Source: Qipengyuania sp. ABI-127-1
GTDB taxonomy: Bacteria; Pseudomonadota; Alphaproteobacteria; Sphingomonadales; Sphingomonadaceae
Direction of reading: 5' to 3'
Assembly (NCBI GenBank): GCA_022953095.1
Contig: JALJCR010000002.1
Location: 310,001 to 374,000 of the forward strand
Length of the DNA stretch: 64,000 nucleotides
Shown: positions 37,298 to 45,543 of the stretch, one piece after another
Numbering within the stretch: position 1 is the first letter of the stretch
Layout of the letters: every line of letters begins with the position of its first letter
Notes under the pieces: generated by a model
What the model saw: only the letters and a program-made list of their open reading frames with translations
The model's database searches: none
Told to the model about the DNA's origin: nothing
Program-made: the position numbers and the translations under genes

Positions 37298-37404
37298 CGG
37301 GGTGACTATGCGGCGGCTCGGGTGGCGAGTCGAGTGCCTCTTGGGCCGTGCCGCGATTTCGTTGCTTGCAGCCACCTATCCATCCGTCTAACCCGCTTCG
37401 CGCG

Positions 37405-38397
37405 ATGAATGACATGACCGACAAGACCTTCGACGCCGCCGCCAAGACCGTGCTCGCCGCGCCCGACATCACCGTCGATGTGCGCGAGACCTTCGGGATC
37501 GATATCGATTGGCAGGTACCCGCTTTCTCCAAGCCGGACGAACGCACACCCGATCTCGACGAGGCCTATGTCTTCGATCCGGACACGACGCTCGCGATCC
37601 TCGCCGGCTTCGCCCACGACCGGCGCGTGATGGTGCAGGGCTATCACGGCACGGGGAAGTCGACGCATATCGAACAGGTCGCGGCGCGCCTCAATTGGCC
37701 GTGCATTCGCATCAATCTCGATGCGCATATCAGCCGTATCGACCTGGTCGGGCGCGATGCCATCGTGCTGCGCGACGGGTTACAGGTGACCGAATTCCGC
37801 GAAGGCTTGCTGCCCTGGGCGCTCCAGCATCCGGTCGCGCTGGTGTTCGACGAATACGACGCGGGACGCCCGGATGTGATGTTCGTGATCCAGCGCGTGC
37901 TCGAACAACAGGGCAAGCTGACCTTGCTCGATCAGAACCGTGTGATCCGGCCCGACCCGAATTTCCGTCTCTTCGCCACCGCCAACACGGTGGGCCTCGG
38001 CGATACGAGCGGGCTGTATCATGGGACCCAGCAGATCAACCAGGGCCAGATGGACCGCTGGAACATCGTGGTCGGCCTGAACTATCTGCCCGCCGAAACC
38101 GAGCAGGAAATCGTCGAGGCGAAGAATCCGGATATCGATCCGAAGATCCTTGCCGATATGATCAAGGTTGCCGATCTGTCGCGGCAGGGCTTCATCAACG
38201 GCGATATCAGCACGGTGATGAGCCCGCGTACCGTCATCACCTGGGCGCAGAACTACGCCATCTTCAAGGATGTCGGCTTCTCCTTCCGCCTCAGCTTCCT
38301 CAACAAATGCGACGAGGAAGAACGTATGCTGGTGGCCGAATACTACCAGCGTGTGTTCGGTGAGGACCTGCCCGAAAGCGTGGTCGGGAAGAGTTAA
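37405..38397 (+). CDS. cobS: CobS-type AAA+ subunit of cobaltochelatase
   Basis: ATG 37405 gives 330 residues, the normal CobS length. Walker A is GYHGTGKST (79-87), Walker B is LVFDEYDAG, and the family-specific [20 protein letters not shown] and [20 protein letters not shown] are present. CobS with CobT and CobN inserts cobalt into hydrogenobyrinic acid. The cobT partner, which often follows directly, is absent: the next gene is a class A PBP. The cluster of bolA, J-domain and cobS is otherwise typical for alphaproteobacteria. Confidence 0.94.
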   Translation: MNDMTDKTFDAAAKTVLAAPDITVDVRETFGIDIDWQVPAFSKPDERTPDLDEAYVFDPDTTLAILAGFAHDRRVMVQGYHGTGKSTHIEQVAARLNWPCIRINLDAHISRIDLVGRDAIVLRDGLQVTEFREGLLPWALQHPVALVFDEYDAGRPDVMFVIQRVLEQQGKLTLLDQNRVIRPDPNFRLFATANTVGLGDTSGLYHGTQQINQGQMDRWNIVVGLNYLPAETEQEIVEAKNPDIDPKILADMIKVADLSRQGFINGDISTVMSPRTVITWAQNYAIFKDVGFSFRLSFLNKCDEEERMLVAEYYQRVFGEDLPESVVGKS

Positions 38398-38417
38398 GGA
38401 TAGACCCCCTATGAATT

Positions 38418-38441
38418 ACTGTGTTGTTAGATTAACACAGT
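38418..38441. promoter_or_regulatory. perfect inverted repeat just upstream of the PBP gene
   Basis: ACTGTGTT (38418-38425) and AACACAGT (38434-38441) form an 8-bp perfect inverted repeat around an 8-nt AT-rich spacer. It ends 5 nt before the ATG at 38447 in a pocket of much lower GC than the flanks. It could be an operator for a dimeric repressor or a weak cobS terminator; there is no T-run after it, which favours an operator. Confidence 0.5.
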
Positions 38442-38446
38442 AGGCG

Positions 38447-40648
38447 ATGGGCGTTTTCGATTCCTTCCGGCGCAAGGCCGAACCGCAGGCGGAGTTCTCT
38501 CCGCATCGCGGCTATTACGCCACGCATGACGGGCTGGATTACGACGACTGGGACAGCCGCCTCGACCGGCTCGACAGTGCGCTTGCGGCCGAAGAGAAGA
38601 AGCGCCTGCGTTTCTGGCAGCGCGACTATTGGCGTGATCGCCGAAAACGCTGGTGGGCGGGGCGAATTCTCGCCGGGCTCCTCGCCCTGTTCATCCTCCT
38701 CGTCACCTGGCTGGCGATCACTGCGCCGCTGTCCAAATCGCTCGAGCCGATCGCGGCGCCGCAGATCACGCTCCTGGCCGCCGACGGCACGCCAATCGCC
38801 CGCAATGGCGCTATTACCGACGAGCCGGTCGTGGTGTCCGAACTCCCGGCCCATGTGATCGAAGCTTTCCTCGCGACCGAGGACCGGCGCTTCTATTCGC
38901 ATTGGGGCGTCGACCCGCGCGGGATTGCGCGCGCCGCCTGGACGGGCACTGGCGGCGGCAGCACGATCACGCAGCAGCTCGCCAAATTCACCTTCCTCAC
39001 TCCCGAGCGCACATTGTCACGCAAGGCGCGCGAGGCGCTGATTGCTTTGTGGCTCGAAGGTTGGCTGACCAAGGACGAAATCCTCAGCCGCTATCTCTCC
39101 AACGCCTATTTCGGCGACAACGTCTACGGTCTGCGCGCGGCGAGCCTGCACTATTTCTATCGCAAGCCCGAGAACCTGAAACCCAACCAGGCTGCGATGC
39201 TCGCCGGCTTGTTGCAGGCGCCCAGCGCCTACGCGCCGACCAAGCATTACGACCGGGCGGAAAAACGCATGCGGATCGTGGTGCAGTCGATGGTCGCCGC
39301 AGGCTATCTCACCGAGGCGGAAGCGCGCGCGATGAAGCCACCCGCGCTCGATGTGCGCACGCGCAACGATCTCCCCACGGGTACCTATTTCGCCGATTGG
39401 GCGCTGCCCGAAGCGCGCGACTCCACCGAGCAGGGCTATGCCCGCCAGACACTGACCACCACACTCGACAGCCGGTTGCAGAACATTGCCCGGCAAGTGA
39501 CGCAGCGCGCGCCGCTGGGCGAGGCGCAGGTCGCGCTGGTCGCAATGCGGCGCAATGGCGAGGTCGTCGCGATGATCGGCGGCAAGGACTATGCGAAATC
39601 GCCGTTCAACCGCGCGACGCAGGCCAAGCGCCAGCCCGGATCGACTTTCAAGCTGTTCGTCTATCTGGCCGCTCTGCGCGCCGGGTGGAGCCCCGAAGAC
39701 AGAATTGCCAATACCGAGATCACCGAGGGAAGCTATCGACCCAAAAATGCGCGCGAGCGCTATTCGGAAAGCCTGACGCTGGAAGAGGCTTTCGCACAGT
39801 CGAGCAATGTCGCCGCAGTCCGCCTGCTGGGCGAGGTGGGCAGTGAAAAAGTCATCGCGACCGCTCGTGATCTCGGGGTCACGTCACCTCTCGCCCAGGG
39901 CGATCCGAGCCTGGCCCTGGGAACCTCGACCATGTCGCTGCTCGAATTGACCGCAGCCTATGCCGCGGTTGCCGCCAATGAATATCCGGTCGAGCCCCAC
40001 GCCTTCGCCCGTCCCGAGCGCGGCTTTTTCGAAAACCTGTGGGATGGGCCGTCGAGCCTGTCGTCCTCCACCCATTCGGAGATGGAGCGGATGCTGCGCT
40101 CGGCGATCAACGAGGGCACGGGGCGCGCAGCGATGTTGCGCGGGCCGAACTATGGCAAGACCGGGACCACACAGGACAATCGCGATGCGCTGTTCGTCGG
40201 CTATGCCGGTGATCTCGTGGTCGGCGTATGGATCGGCAATGACGACAATTCGCCGCTTGCCGGGGGGATCAGCGGCGGGGGATTGCCGGCGCGGATCTGG
40301 CGCGATTTCATGAACCGCGCGATGAATGTGAAAGCAGCGCCGAGCCAGCCTGCGCCCCGCGAACAGGATGACCCGGGCGGACCGATCGAGCCGCTCGACG
40401 TCCCGGAGATCGATGATATTCCAATCGGCGATGGCAATTCACGCCTGCGCATCCGCGAGGGCGAAGCGGTTTTTTCGACGGAAATCGACGGGATTCCGGT
40501 CGATATTACCTTCGGTGAAGGCGGTGTGGCGATCGACGAAGAAGCTATCGAAGAAGCGCGCAGGCGAGCCGATGAGCGCCGTTACGATGCCATCCGCGAC
40601 CGGCGCGACGAAAGGTTGCGCGAAATGGAACAGGACGCGCGCAATTAA
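38447..40648 (+). CDS. class A penicillin-binding protein (PBP1 type)
   Basis: The 733-residue bifunctional enzyme has a cytoplasmic basic N terminus and one membrane segment (about 74-92). The GT51 transglycosylase domain has EDRRFYSHWGVDPRG (catalytic Glu145) and GGSTITQQLAKFTFL. The transpeptidase domain has active-site Ser399 in STFK, SSN at 452-454, and KTGTT from 571. The acidic tail (EQDDPGGPIEPLDVPEIDDI and beyond) is unusual for its length. It polymerises and crosslinks peptidoglycan. Its last 4 bases overlap the convergent thioesterase gene. Confidence 0.95.
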   Translation: MGVFDSFRRKAEPQAEFSPHRGYYATHDGLDYDDWDSRLDRLDSALAAEEKKRLRFWQRDYWRDRRKRWWAGRILAGLLALFILLVTWLAITAPLSKSLEPIAAPQITLLAADGTPIARNGAITDEPVVVSELPAHVIEAFLATEDRRFYSHWGVDPRGIARAAWTGTGGGSTITQQLAKFTFLTPERTLSRKAREALIALWLEGWLTKDEILSRYLSNAYFGDNVYGLRAASLHYFYRKPENLKPNQAAMLAGLLQAPSAYAPTKHYDRAEKRMRIVVQSMVAAGYLTEAEARAMKPPALDVRTRNDLPTGTYFADWALPEARDSTEQGYARQTLTTTLDSRLQNIARQVTQRAPLGEAQVALVAMRRNGEVVAMIGGKDYAKSPFNRATQAKRQPGSTFKLFVYLAALRAGWSPEDRIANTEITEGSYRPKNARERYSESLTLEEAFAQSSNVAAVRLLGEVGSEKVIATARDLGVTSPLAQGDPSLALGTSTMSLLELTAAYAAVAANEYPVEPHAFARPERGFFENLWDGPSSLSSSTHSEMERMLRSAINEGTGRAAMLRGPNYGKTGTTQDNRDALFVGYAGDLVVGVWIGNDDNSPLAGGISGGGLPARIWRDFMNRAMNVKAAPSQPAPREQDDPGGPIEPLDVPEIDDIPIGDGNSRLRIREGEAVFSTEIDGIPVDITFGEGGVAIDEEAIEEARRRADERRYDAIRDRRDERLREMEQDARN

Positions 40649-41052
40649 CCTTCCGGGCTCGCCACCAGAACATTCATCACGGCTGTCGCCACCGGGCGAG
40701 TGCGATCGTCCTGCCATGCTTCGACAGTGATATTGGCACTGCGTCGCCCCAGTTTGGTCACGCGGCCCAGCGCATAGCTGGTGCGGCTTTTGCCCGCCGC
40801 GAGATACTGCACCGTGATGTTGATCGGCTTGAGCATCGCCTCCCGGCTCTGGCGCCCAAGTTCCGCGCGCAATGCGGCATAGCCCGCCGTTTCCAGAAGC
40901 CCCCCGGTGGCCCCTCCGTGATAATGCTCGGGACGGCCTTCCACGGTTTCTTCGAACGGAACCGAGAGGATCGGAATACCGTCCTCCCAGCTTTCGACAG
41001 TAATGCCGAGCGAACGGGCATAGGGTGTGAGTGCTTCGATTTCTTGAGCCAT
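40645..41052 (-). CDS. PaaI-type hotdog thioesterase, second of a pair
   Basis: The 135-residue protein has a single hotdog fold with HYHGGATGGLLETAGYAALR (the PaaI active-site helix, HGG) and PINITVQYLAAGKSRTSYAL. This group hydrolyses acyl- or aryl-CoA. It follows the next thioesterase by a single base, so the two could form a heteromer or act in tandem. Start ATG at 41052. Confidence 0.88.
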   Translation of the reverse strand: MAQEIEALTPYARSLGITVESWEDGIPILSVPFEETVEGRPEHYHGGATGGLLETAGYAALRAELGRQSREAMLKPINITVQYLAAGKSRTSYALGRVTKLGRRSANITVEAWQDDRTRPVATAVMNVLVASPEG

Positions 41053-41053
41053 G

Positions 41054-41500
41054 TCAGAGCCTCGGGGCGGCGGCGATTTTCATGAACACCGCCTGGATAT
41101 GAGCCACCGGATCCTCCGCATCGCCATCATGGGCAAGGCCCCGGACGAAGGCGGCGCTGCGCGTCAGGCGATAGCATTGCGAACGCCCGAACACGCTGGC
41201 CCCTTCGCGGGCAGGGCGCACGTAATCGACGCGTAGATCGAGCGTGGCGATGGCGGTGAAATCGTCCATCGCGCGCCAGATCGCCATGCCGCTGGCCATG
41301 TCCATCAGGCTGAGAATGGGGCCGGAAGCCAACACCCGCTGCCCCTCTTCGCCGAGCAGGTCCTCGCGCCAGGGCAGTTCCAGCTCGACCCAATCGTCGC
41401 CGTGGTCCGAATATTGCAGCCCGAGCCAGCCCGCATGTCCCCGACCCGTAAGGAAGGAGGTTGCCTTCGATGGATCGAATTTTCGCGCTTTCTCGCTCAT
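41054..41500 (-). CDS. PaaI-type hotdog thioesterase, first of a pair
   Basis: From ATG 41500 the protein is 148 residues: SFLTGRGHAGWLGLQYSDHG, ELPWREDLLGEEGQRVLASG and PILSLMDMASGMAIWRAMDD show the hotdog helix, followed by DLRVDYVRPAREGASVFGRS. The active-site region has Asp-Met (LMDMASG) instead of the HGG of its partner, a difference seen between acceptor and donor subunits of heteromeric hotdogs. An in-frame ATG at 41521 is possible. It reads away from the small-peptide operon. Confidence 0.87.
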   Translation of the reverse strand: MSEKARKFDPSKATSFLTGRGHAGWLGLQYSDHGDDWVELELPWREDLLGEEGQRVLASGPILSLMDMASGMAIWRAMDDFTAIATLDLRVDYVRPAREGASVFGRSQCYRLTRSAAFVRGLAHDGDAEDPVAHIQAVFMKIAAAPRL

Positions 41501-41632
41501 TGCCGAGTGCGATAGCCGCACAAATCGGGGGCTTTCAATGTTTTAATTTCAGTTCGACGTACCTTGCCGCCAGCTTTGCCGTCGGTGGACGGGGGCATCG
41601 GGTCGGGGTCCACCGGATTGCAGGAGCATTTC

Positions 41633-41785
41633 ATGACTTTACCCAAGATCGATTTGGCCAGCCTGGCGGAACTGGAAGGGGCCGTGGGCCTCTTTGGCAG
41701 CCTGGCTGCTGTGGCGTCGGACGATACGATCGTGGCGATCATGGTCTACGTCCACGATATGACGCAGGTCGAACTGTTGTTCTAA
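41633..41785 (+). CDS. 50-residue peptide, unrecognised (possible precursor peptide)
   Basis: ATG 41633 has a good Shine-Dalgarno (GCAGGAGCATTTC). The peptide is acidic at the N-terminal side (MTLPKIDLASLAELEGAV) and hydrophobic at the C-terminal side (TIVAIMVYVHD then MTQVELLF), with no Cys. The size and two-part layout resemble a leader-plus-core precursor but do not prove it. Sixteen nt later the next gene starts. I know no family for it. Confidence 0.6.
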   Translation: MTLPKIDLASLAELEGAVGLFGSLAAVASDDTIVAIMVYVHDMTQVELLF

Positions 41786-41801
41786 GCGCATAGCGAAGAT
41801 C

Positions 41802-42776
41802 ATGTATGTCGACCTGCGGATAGGCGCGTTGCGCGGAGACCGTATCGCGCAACGCGCAATGCAAGAAGCGGTTATGTCGGCCGCGGAGGATTGCCGCAGG
41901 GAGGGCGGGCTATCCCGGGTTGTCGGCGAACTGGAGGACTATGGGGCTGGGGCGGAGCTGGCGGAATGCGGGGCGCTACAACGCCTGGTCGGCGCGGAGG
42001 AGGCGGCGCGAGCGGTCATCCTGCCGATGATTGAGCGTCTGGTGAGGCAACAGCGCGAGACACCGTTGGCTCAACTCTCCTTGCGCCATCAGTCCGGCGC
42101 GGGTTTTCATTTCCTCCAACTCGCGGCCAAGGGTTCGGCCACTCTGGGCCTGGCGCTCCATGATGGAATGGTGCCGGCTACATCGCACGTCGTTGCGACC
42201 TTCCCCGATGCAGATCGGCATGAGATAGTCCTTGTCGGCGGGGCCGAGATCGAAGCCCTGCGGATCGTGACGGATTGCGGAGATCGGGTGGAAGTCGACC
42301 GGACTGCTCGGCGTGTCGGCCGTGGCGATTGCATCGTTCTTGCCGGCGCGGACTGTTCGCGTGTCGTGCGACGGGTGCGTGGATGCATGCTCACCTTGCG
42401 GCTGGCGCGGGTAGGGGATCGTCCGCGCCCGACCCGTCAGGTCGATCTCGCTTCGGGAAAGGTGGTTCACAAGGCAAGTGGCAATAGGCGTGAGAGCCAG
42501 CATGAGATGATGGTTGCACTGCTGGGGCGAATGAAGCGGAGTGATGCCGCGCCGGTATTTGCGGACGTTGCCCGGTCGGGGAGCGATCATGTGCGCTGGC
42601 AGGCGCTGCGCGAATGCCTGGCGCTGAATACGGGCCTGGGCATGGATCTCCTCAGGACATTCGCCTCCGACTCTTCCGATCCGCTCCATTCCCCTGCACG
42701 CGGCCTGCTTTCTCAGCTTGTCGAGCGGTATCCAGAATTGGAACAGGCCGAAGAAATGCTGCCATGCCGCGCGTGA
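41802..42776 (+). CDS. unrecognised protein with HEAT-like C-terminal part
   Basis: The 324-residue protein has no signal peptide. Residues about 150-205 form a beta-rich segment (IVLVGGAEIEALRIVTDCGD and DRTARRVGRGDCIVLAG), and the C-terminal part is helical and repeat-like (MVALLGRMKRSDAAPVFADV then DHVRWQALRECLALNTGLGM), which suggests HEAT-like helices. Its end overlaps the next gene by 13 nt. The tight packing with a small peptide upstream and a cupin-like protein downstream marks it as part of a single functional unit of unknown role. Confidence 0.75.
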   Translation: MYVDLRIGALRGDRIAQRAMQEAVMSAAEDCRREGGLSRVVGELEDYGAGAELAECGALQRLVGAEEAARAVILPMIERLVRQQRETPLAQLSLRHQSGAGFHFLQLAAKGSATLGLALHDGMVPATSHVVATFPDADRHEIVLVGGAEIEALRIVTDCGDRVEVDRTARRVGRGDCIVLAGADCSRVVRRVRGCMLTLRLARVGDRPRPTRQVDLASGKVVHKASGNRRESQHEMMVALLGRMKRSDAAPVFADVARSGSDHVRWQALRECLALNTGLGMDLLRTFASDSSDPLHSPARGLLSQLVERYPELEQAEEMLPCRA

Positions 42777-43660
42777 TCGCCAATACCCAGTCGGGTGCCG
42801 CAAGCCTGGAGGAAACCATCGATACGATTGCCCGGGGCTTCGATCCCCGGGACGATGCCAGCACGGACGAAGCCGCCGCAGCGCTGGAACGTCTGGCCAA
42901 TAACCGGACCTTTCTTGGCGATATGATGATCGAGCAATTGCGCGAACGGCACCGCGATACCTTCGAAGACAGCGCTTACGGCCCCCAGGCGATTGTGCTG
43001 TCACCGCTGATCGGAGACTGCTTCCTGCGTGCCAACATCTGGCCGAGCGAGAGCGAAACCTGTTTTCGGACCAGCGGCGCGAAGAGCTTCGTCTACGGTG
43101 TCCCGCACGATCACAATTTCGATTTCCTCACCGCAGGCTATTTCGGCCCCGGCTATCGGAGCGACTATTTCGAAATCGTCTATGAAGACATTGCGGGTTA
43201 TCGCGGCGAGAGGGCGGAACTGCGATTTGTCGAACGCAGCGCGCTGGCGCAGGGCAGGCTGCTGCATTATCGCGCGCATAGGGATGTGCATTCCCAGCTG
43301 CCGCCCGAATCAACTTCGGTTTCGCTCAACATCATGCATGTGGATGCAGGGCAGGAGTGGTTCGACCAGTACGGCTTCGATCTCGATCGGGGTGAGGTCA
43401 TGTGCCGACTCAATCCTTGCGCAAACGAGTCATTCCTGCGCTGCGCGGTTGCGCTCGAAAGCGTCGAGGCTCTGGACCTTGCCGAGCAGTTCGGTCGTGA
43501 CCATCCCAGCGGGCGCATGCGGCTAGCCTGCTTCGAGGCGCGATCCGGCCTGTTGCACAGCGATGCCGAGCGTGACGATCTGTGGCGGGACGCCGAACTG
43601 GCAGGCGATCTGATGTTGGCGCGCGAAGCTCAACTCCGCCGCGCCATGCTTCAACTATGA
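42764..43660 (+). CDS. cupin-like protein, unrecognised
   Basis: ATG 42764 gives 298 residues. A cupin-type metal site is suggested by YGVPHDHNFDFLTAGYFG (His115, His117) and HYRAHRDVHSQLPPEST (His168-176), within an alternating hydrophobic strand pattern. Residues after 225 are helical with three Cys. The gene overlaps the HEAT-like gene by 13 nt. I know no named family. Dioxygenase, decarboxylase or binding roles are all possible; only the His cluster and beta pattern are observed. Confidence 0.7.
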   Translation: MPRVIANTQSGAASLEETIDTIARGFDPRDDASTDEAAAALERLANNRTFLGDMMIEQLRERHRDTFEDSAYGPQAIVLSPLIGDCFLRANIWPSESETCFRTSGAKSFVYGVPHDHNFDFLTAGYFGPGYRSDYFEIVYEDIAGYRGERAELRFVERSALAQGRLLHYRAHRDVHSQLPPESTSVSLNIMHVDAGQEWFDQYGFDLDRGEVMCRLNPCANESFLRCAVALESVEALDLAEQFGRDHPSGRMRLACFEARSGLLHSDAERDDLWRDAELAGDLMLAREAQLRRAMLQL

Positions 43661-43825
43661 AGCCTGGCGAACAGGGCGAAACGGAAGATCGCGCACACGG
43701 TCCCGATTATCGCCCGGGTCCCGGAGCGGGGCTGGGTCGCGGTGGAGAAACTCAGTATGAGAATATAGCAATTCGCCCGGGGCAAAGTGCCTGAGACCAT
43801 CGATCCGCCGCCTTTTAAGGCGCGA

Positions 43826-44314
43826 CTAGAACCCACCGCCAGCCAGCGTGTCTATCGCACCTTGGAGGATGATCGCTGCCGCATGACTGTCGATCTTCTC
43901 TGCGCGTTTGGCGCGGCTCATATCCTGCCCGAGCATGGCGGCTTCGGCGCTGGCAGTGGACCAGCGTTCGTCCCATAGCAGCACCGGCAACGAAAGCGCC
44001 TTGGCGAGGTTTTTGGCATAGGCGCGGCTCGCCTGCGCGCGCGGCCCTTCGCTGCCATCCATGTTACGCGGCAGGCCGAGGACGATGCCTTTGATCGATC
44101 GTTCATCAACGATCACGCGCAAGGCACCGACATCCTTGGTGAATTTGCTGCGCGGCACGGTTTTTCCCGCAGTGGCATAGCGCCATCCGGCATCGCATGT
44201 GGCGACTCCGATGGTTTTGGTGCCGAGATCGAGCGCTAGCAGCGCGCCGCCTTCGGGCAGCGTATCGCCATAGACCAGCGCGTTGTCAGTTACGATGCCC
44301 GTGCTCTCGTCCAT
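43826..44314 (-). CDS. ruvX: Holliday junction resolvase-like protein RuvX (YqgF)
   Basis: The 162-residue protein has the RNase H-fold motif ALLALDLGTKTIGVATCDAG, the GIVLGLPRNMDGSEGPRA loop with GLP, and VLLWDERWSTASAEAAMLGQ, all diagnostic of RuvX/YqgF. Family members cleave branched DNA and process pre-16S rRNA. Its start overlaps the DUF3089 gene end by 25 nt. The C terminus KIDSHAAAIILQGAID is standard. Confidence 0.95.
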   Translation of the reverse strand: MDESTGIVTDNALVYGDTLPEGGALLALDLGTKTIGVATCDAGWRYATAGKTVPRSKFTKDVGALRVIVDERSIKGIVLGLPRNMDGSEGPRAQASRAYAKNLAKALSLPVLLWDERWSTASAEAAMLGQDMSRAKRAEKIDSHAAAIILQGAIDTLAGGGF

Positions 44315-45543
44315 GCCTTCACTCGCGCGACGACATCGTCCTGAAGGTTCTTCCAGAACAACGGAATGTCGTAAACGTGGTAATTGCCACCCGGCAGAAC
44401 GCCTTCCCCCAGCTCGGGCGGATCGCCGATCCTCAGCAGCCCCCGATCGTCGCAGCGGGCAGGCACCGCACCGGCGACCAGTTCGGCGGTCGCAAGATTG
44501 CTGCTTGGAACAAGCGTACCGAGATTGCGCGAGGCCGCTGCCGAACCGCCCGCCGTGCCGGTCAGGGGATTCACGCAGACGATGGGATCGTCCACCCCCC
44601 GCGGTTTTCCGTCGAGGCCTGGAATGGCGCTGTAGCGGCGCAGAAGCTGGCCCGCATCGCCATCATCGGCAAAGCTGGCATAGGCGATCAGGCAGGCGGA
44701 CTGGTTGGGCGCGGCGCAGGCGGGCAGGGGTAGGGCGGGCAAATCATGCTCGACCGAAATCGGCCAGCCCGGGGCATAAACGGCAGCGATCCGATCCTGC
44801 AGCGGTGTGCCCGCTACTTTCTCGCGCAACAAGCGCAACACATGGGTTGAGCCCTGACTATGCCCGGCAAGCACGATCGGTTTGTCCGGACCCACGCTCG
44901 TCAAGAAATAGTCGAAGGCCTGCGCGACATCGGCATAGGCCGCGTCGATGGCCTTGGTGGCATCGGCCTTGTCGGTCAGGAAGGCGCCCACGGCGGCCTG
45001 TCGGTATTTGGGTGCCCACAGTTCTTCCGCACGGTTGAAGGGGCTGGCAAGCCCGCGCAGGAAAACGGCGGCAAGGCGGTCGGTGTCCGCATCGTTCAAT
45101 GCGGCGTTCCAATCGCCCAAGGCGCCCTTGGTATAGCTGGTCGGCGGTACGAAAAAGACCACGAACCTGGGCAGCGTATCGCTATCCGCCGCTTCCCCGC
45201 TGCGCGAACCGGTGGTGGCGAGCGGATCGGGAGCGTCCAGGCTTCGTTCGGCCGCTGGCGCGTCGGGCGAGGCTTCGCGTTCGGCCGGGTCGGGTGCGCT
45301 TTCCGCGATGGCGGGCTGATAGCGCGCCGGATCGCTGGTCCCGATTCCCGGGCGCGAATACCACATGCCCGGGTCCTGATAGGCGTTGGCCGCCAACGGT
45401 TCCTGTTCGACGAATTCGCCGCGAGGGACAAAGGCGATTTCCGTCGCTTCGCGCGACCAGATCGATAGCGCGATCCCGCCGACGATGACCAGAACGATAC
45501 AGACTGCAATAAAATACAAGAATTTACGCGCCATTTTTGGCAC
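44290..45543 (-). CDS. DUF3089 alpha/beta-hydrolase-like membrane-anchored protein
   Basis: The 417-residue protein starts with an N-terminal membrane anchor (YFIAVCIVLVIVGGIALSIW). A Pro/Ala/Asp-rich linker follows, then DUF3089: RFVVFFVPPTSYTKGALGDW, the elbow AGHSQGSTHVLRLLREKV with Ser, and APGWPISVEHDLPAL. The family is an alpha/beta hydrolase fold with unknown substrate. It overlaps the AI-2E-type transporter gene by 20 nt and ruvX by 25 nt. Confidence 0.88.
   Translation of the reverse strand: MPKMARKFLYFIAVCIVLVIVGGIALSIWSREATEIAFVPRGEFVEQEPLAANAYQDPGMWYSRPGIGTSDPARYQPAIAESAPDPAEREASPDAPAAERSLDAPDPLATTGSRSGEAADSDTLPRFVVFFVPPTSYTKGALGDWNAALNDADTDRLAAVFLRGLASPFNRAEELWAPKYRQAAVGAFLTDKADATKAIDAAYADVAQAFDYFLTSVGPDKPIVLAGHSQGSTHVLRLLREKVAGTPLQDRIAAVYAPGWPISVEHDLPALPLPACAAPNQSACLIAYASFADDGDAGQLLRRYSAIPGLDGKPRGVDDPIVCVNPLTGTAGGSAAASRNLGTLVPSSNLATAELVAGAVPARCDDRGLLRIGDPPELGEGVLPGGNYHVYDIPLFWKNLQDDVVARVKAWTRARAS

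Noticed and set aside
38398..38446. A terminator for cobS at the 38418-38441 inverted repeat
   Set aside because: There is no T-run after the hairpin and the stem is AT-rich, so a factor-independent terminator is unlikely. It is listed as an operator candidate instead.
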